A stretch of 9,156 bases of DNA, taken from the NCBI GenBank assembly GCA_018813725.1, contig JAHJBD010000156.1, positions 1 through 9,156 of the forward strand. Reading direction: 5' to 3'. The stretch's first letter is position 1, and each line of letters begins with the position of its first letter. This document shows, in pieces, positions 6,835 to 9,156 of this stretch. This DNA comes from Nanobdellota archaeon. GTDB taxonomy: Archaea > Nanobdellota > Nanobdellia > Woesearchaeales > JAHJBD01. Below the pieces are notes generated by a model. That model searched no databases and was not told the DNA's origin. It was given only the letters and a program-made list of their open reading frames with translations. The translations under genes were made by a program, and so were the position numbers.

Positions 6835-7970
6835 CAACATATAAGATAGCAAAGATGCCAGGAGATGGCATTGGTCCAGAGATTGTTGCAGAGGGAGTTA
6901 AAGTAATTGAAAAGGTTGCAGAACTTAAAGGATTCAATGTGGACTGGGTAAACTATGATAATGGCGCTGATAAGTACCTTGAGACTGGAGAACTTATCAC
7001 TGAAGATACCTTGAAAGAGATCAAAGATACCTGTAAGGCAATATATCTTGGAGCGCTTGGCGATCCTAGGTGCAAGCCAGGAATCCTTGAGAAAGGTATT
7101 TTGTTGAAGACAAGATTTTATTTTGACCAGTATGTTAACTTGCGCCCTATCAAATTGTTGGAAGGTGTTGACTGTCCGTTAAAAGGCAAAGGGCCAAAAG
7201 ATATTGACTTTACTGTTATCAGGGAAAATACTGAAGATTTTTATGTTGGTATAGGCGGCAGAGCAAATGCTGGGAAGAGTAAAGGGCATCTAGAAGTTAT
7301 CAGGGATATGTGGAAAGTAAAGTTTGATCTTGACATAGAAAACACTGATGAGATCGCTTACCAGATCGGTGTTATGAGCAAGAACGGTGCAGACAGGGTA
7401 ATCAAGTACGGTTATGATCTTGCCAAAAAACAAAATGTTGAGACTGCATATTTTGTTGATAAGGCAAACGTGCTATCTGATATCTACAGTTTCTGGAGAG
7501 AGCGGGTTGTTGAGATAGGCAAGCAGTATCCTGGAATAACTCCAGAATACATGTTTGTTGATGCAATAACAATGTGGTTTGTGAAAAACCCTGAGTGGTT
7601 CAAGGTTGTAACAACACCTAACATGTTCGGTGATATCATAACTGATCTTGGCGCGATGATACAAGGCGGATTAGGTCTTGCTCCTGGTGGAAATATCAAT
7701 CCTAAGGGTGTCTCTATGTTTGAACCTATCCATGGGTCAGCACCAAAGTATAAAGGGATGAACCGTGCAAATCCATTGGCTACTATCTGGGCTGGTGCGA
7801 TGATGCTTGATGAAGTCGGGCAGGGGCCAGCTCATGACTTGATAGTTAACGCTATTCAAGGAGTGATTATGGATGGAAAAGTTAAGACAAAAGATTTAGG
7901 TGGCAATAACACATGCTCAGATATGGGTGATGCTGTTGCCAAGAAAGTTGAAGAATTAGGAGGTATATAA
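6831..7970 (+). CDS. leuB: 3-isopropylmalate dehydrogenase (isocitrate/isopropylmalate dehydrogenase family)
   Basis: LeuB oxidises and decarboxylates 3-isopropylmalate to 2-oxoisocaproate. Length is 379 residues. Seen: PGDGIGPEIV (10-19); KTRFYFDQYVNLRP, with substrate-binding arginines; RENTEDFYVG; catalytic Lys211 in VDKANVL; and metal-binding Asp244, Asp268 and Asp272. The DQYVNLRP plus RENTE form places it in a branch nearer to tartrate dehydrogenase and some archaeal/deep-bacterial LeuB than to E. coli LeuB. In the cofactor region the sequence is HGSAPKY: Lys306-Tyr307 stand where classical LeuB has Asp-Ile/Leu and where NADP-dependent isocitrate dehydrogenase has Lys-Tyr. Later NADP-binding residues of that enzyme are not evident, so coenzyme choice is open. 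A related hydroxyacid dehydrogenase is possible, but the operon argues for LeuB. The ribosome site is a weak G-run at 6817-6823. Confidence 0.88.
   Translation: MTTYKIAKMPGDGIGPEIVAEGVKVIEKVAELKGFNVDWVNYDNGADKYLETGELITEDTLKEIKDTCKAIYLGALGDPRCKPGILEKGILLKTRFYFDQYVNLRPIKLLEGVDCPLKGKGPKDIDFTVIRENTEDFYVGIGGRANAGKSKGHLEVIRDMWKVKFDLDIENTDEIAYQIGVMSKNGADRVIKYGYDLAKKQNVETAYFVDKANVLSDIYSFWRERVVEIGKQYPGITPEYMFVDAITMWFVKNPEWFKVVTTPNMFGDIITDLGAMIQGGLGLAPGGNINPKGVSMFEPIHGSAPKYKGMNRANPLATIWAGAMMLDEVGQGPAHDLIVNAIQGVIMDGKVKTKDLGGNNTCSDMGDAVAKKVEELGGI
7959..7964 (+). promoter_or_regulatory. Ribosome binding site of ilvC
   Basis: GGAGGT in the last leuB codons lies 7 bases before the ATG at 7972, a strong match in a favourable position. 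Confidence 0.75.
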
Positions 7971-7971
7971 A

Positions 7972-8973
7972 ATGGTAAATTTAGTACATGATAAGGATGC
8001 AGATGTTGCCGCATTGGAAGGAAAGACAGTAGCAGTAATCGGTTATGGAAGCCAAGGAAGCGCACAGGCAAAGATGATGAAGATGTCTGGTGTTAGCGTT
8101 ATAATCGGTGAAACAGAAAGTCTTGGAGGAAAGCCAAACCCTTCATGGAATAAAGCAAAGGAAGATGGGTTTGAAGTGATGACAATTGATAAGGCAGCAG
8201 AAAAAGCAGATATTATACATATACTGCTTCCAGACGAGTTCCATGGTCCGGTCTATAAAAGCCAGATTGAGAAACATATGGGTCCAGGTAAGGTATTTTC
8301 TTGTTCACATGGGTTTAATATCGTATATAAGCAGATTGTTCCACCAAAAGGTGTAGATGTAATAATGGTCGCTCCAAAAGCACCAGCAACTGAAGAGCTT
8401 AAAGCATATAATGCAGGGTTTGGCGTTCCAGGACTAGTTGCTGTCGGCACAGATGCTTCAGGTAATGCCCGTGATATTGCTCTTGCTATGGCAAAAGCAA
8501 TGAAGTTTACTAAAGCCGGAGTACTTGAATGTACATTTGAGCAAGAGACTTACGAAGACCTTTTTGGTGAGCAGAATGTGCTTTGCGGCGGAACAGTCGA
8601 TCTGGTAAAATATGGGTTTGAAGTACTTACTGAAGCTGGTTATCCTCCAGAGATGGCTTATTTTGAATGCTTACATGAGCTTAAGCTGATCGTTGACCTG
8701 ATCTACGAGGGCGGGATCCAGAAAATGAATGCTGTAATCTCAAACACAGCTGAATTTGGCGAGTATTACAATGGCCCTAAGATAATCGGTCCTGAAGTAA
8801 AAGCAAAGATGAAAGAGAGCCTTAAAAGGATCGAGGACGGAACATTTGCAAAAGACTGGCTTGCTGAAAACGCAGCAGGAAAGCCAAACCTTCTTAAGAA
8901 AAGGGAAGAGCTTGGCAAACATCCGATAGAGATTGTCGGACGAGAGATCAGGGCTTTGTTTGAGAAGAACTAA
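7972..8973 (+). CDS. ilvC: Ketol-acid reductoisomerase (class I)
   Basis: IlvC isomerises and reduces 2-acetolactate to 2,3-dihydroxyisovalerate, the second shared step of valine, leucine and isoleucine synthesis. Length is 333 residues, the short class I form. Seen: Rossmann motif GYGSQG (24-29); SHGFNI with His113; FGEQNVLCGG with Asp196 and Glu200; ECLHELKLIVDL with Glu232 and Glu236; and Ser257 in SNTAEFGEY. The Mg-binding and catalytic set is therefore complete. Two oddities are seen. The cofactor loop (47-58, ETESLGGKPNPS) is 12 residues like E. coli IlvC but has no arginine and two glutamates, which suggests NADH rather than NADPH. The usual P-G-[TH]-x-V-R element after VAPK reads PATEEL (138-143). 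It starts 1 base after leuB and is the last gene before a T-rich terminator. Confidence 0.95.
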   Translation: MVNLVHDKDADVAALEGKTVAVIGYGSQGSAQAKMMKMSGVSVIIGETESLGGKPNPSWNKAKEDGFEVMTIDKAAEKADIIHILLPDEFHGPVYKSQIEKHMGPGKVFSCSHGFNIVYKQIVPPKGVDVIMVAPKAPATEELKAYNAGFGVPGLVAVGTDASGNARDIALAMAKAMKFTKAGVLECTFEQETYEDLFGEQNVLCGGTVDLVKYGFEVLTEAGYPPEMAYFECLHELKLIVDLIYEGGIQKMNAVISNTAEFGEYYNGPKIIGPEVKAKMKESLKRIEDGTFAKDWLAENAAGKPNLLKKREELGKHPIEIVGREIRALFEKN

Positions 8974-8993
8974 TTTTTTTCTTTATTTTTTTT
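8974..8993 (+). terminator. Poly-T transcription terminator after ilvC
   Basis: Directly after the ilvC stop come T7 (8974-8980), T3 and T8 (8986-8993), separated by single non-T bases. Archaeal RNA polymerase terminates at such T-runs in the coding strand. The position fits the end of the forward-strand transcript that begins near 4157. Confidence 0.65.
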
Positions 8994-9156
8994 AAATTAT
9001 TGAAAAATTTACCCCAAAATTTTTATGGGGTTTAATACAGATAAATCCAAGGGATTTCTTGTATACATAGGTATTGTCTTTGTTGTACCCCTACCTTTAG
9101 AGGCTGTCCGACTATCAAGTTAGGGTATAAACTACAAATCTTTTTTTTAATCTCCA
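8994..9156. other. Terminal non-coding stretch with a small hairpin and no recognised gene
   Basis: No family can be recognised here. A hairpin-forming repeat has arms ACCCCA (9011-9016) and TGGGGT (9026-9031) around 9 A/T bases. A second short one has AAATCC (9043-9048) and GGATTT (9052-9057). A further T8 tract lies at 9141-9148. A 32-codon reading frame (9025-9123) has a hydrophobic middle and an AT-rich element about 29 bases upstream, but it is too short to call with confidence. The stretch from about 9101 could be the edge of another element. Confidence 0.5.

Noticed and set aside
8521..8534. GTAC-TTGAAT-GTAC inside ilvC as a second regulator site
   Set aside because: Only short GTAC cores repeat. 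The arms do not match the 10-bp arms at 4100-4124, and the bases are explained by conserved IlvC coding.
1..9156. tRNA, rRNA, CRISPR array, riboswitch or phage genes
   Set aside because: I saw no cloverleaf-like or rRNA-like sequence, no spaced direct repeats and no phage-type genes. Gaps between genes are at most a few bases, apart from 4102-4157 and the last 183 bases.

Overview
The window is a compact archaeal-looking cluster for branched-chain amino acid synthesis. Archaeal origin is suggested by several things. There is a TrmB-type winged-helix regulator. A TATA-like palindrome sits 27-30 bases from two start codons that have no ribosome binding site, the layout of leaderless archaeal transcripts. 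Ribosome binding sites elsewhere are of the GGTGAT/GGAGGT type, LeuC and LeuD are short separate subunits, and a poly-T tract follows the last gene. I cannot fix the lineage. Base composition is moderately AT-rich and even across the window, and the genes do not look recently acquired.

Layout, left to right. Positions 2-3371 hold a forward-strand run: the 3' part of leuA (2-isopropylmalate synthase), ilvB and ilvN (acetolactate synthase large and small subunits) and a small cupin overlapping the end of ilvN. A reverse-strand TrmB-family regulator (3376-4101) converges on the cupin with 4 bases between the stop codons. Its promoter region (4100-4157) is shared with a second forward-strand run: a small Cys-rich protein (4158), a class I methyltransferase (4409), leuC, leuD, leuB and ilvC (to 8973). 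Genes in this run overlap by 4 bases or are joined by 1 base, so they are probably one transcript. The last 183 bases hold T-tracts, a small hairpin and no recognised gene.

How the genes work together. IlvBN condenses pyruvate (or pyruvate plus 2-oxobutyrate), and IlvC reduces and isomerises the product. After a dehydratase step (IlvD, not in the window), 2-oxoisovalerate is extended by LeuA, LeuCD and LeuB to 2-oxoisocaproate, the leucine keto acid. IlvD and the aminotransferase must lie elsewhere. LeuA and IlvN keep allosteric domains, so enzyme-level feedback by leucine and valine is likely.

Most interesting points: (1) a divergent promoter in which one palindromic TATA element appears to serve two leaderless transcripts, next to a perfect 10-bp inverted repeat placed to repress trmB and perhaps activate the leuCDB-ilvC run; (2) a ketol-acid reductoisomerase whose cofactor loop lacks the usual arginines and has two glutamates, suggesting NADH use; (3) a LeuB with the Lys-Tyr pair typical of NADP-dependent isocitrate dehydrogenases; (4) a Cys-rich mini-protein and a methyltransferase coupled to the pathway genes with no known role there. 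The core is familiar biosynthesis. I do not see a wholly new system.
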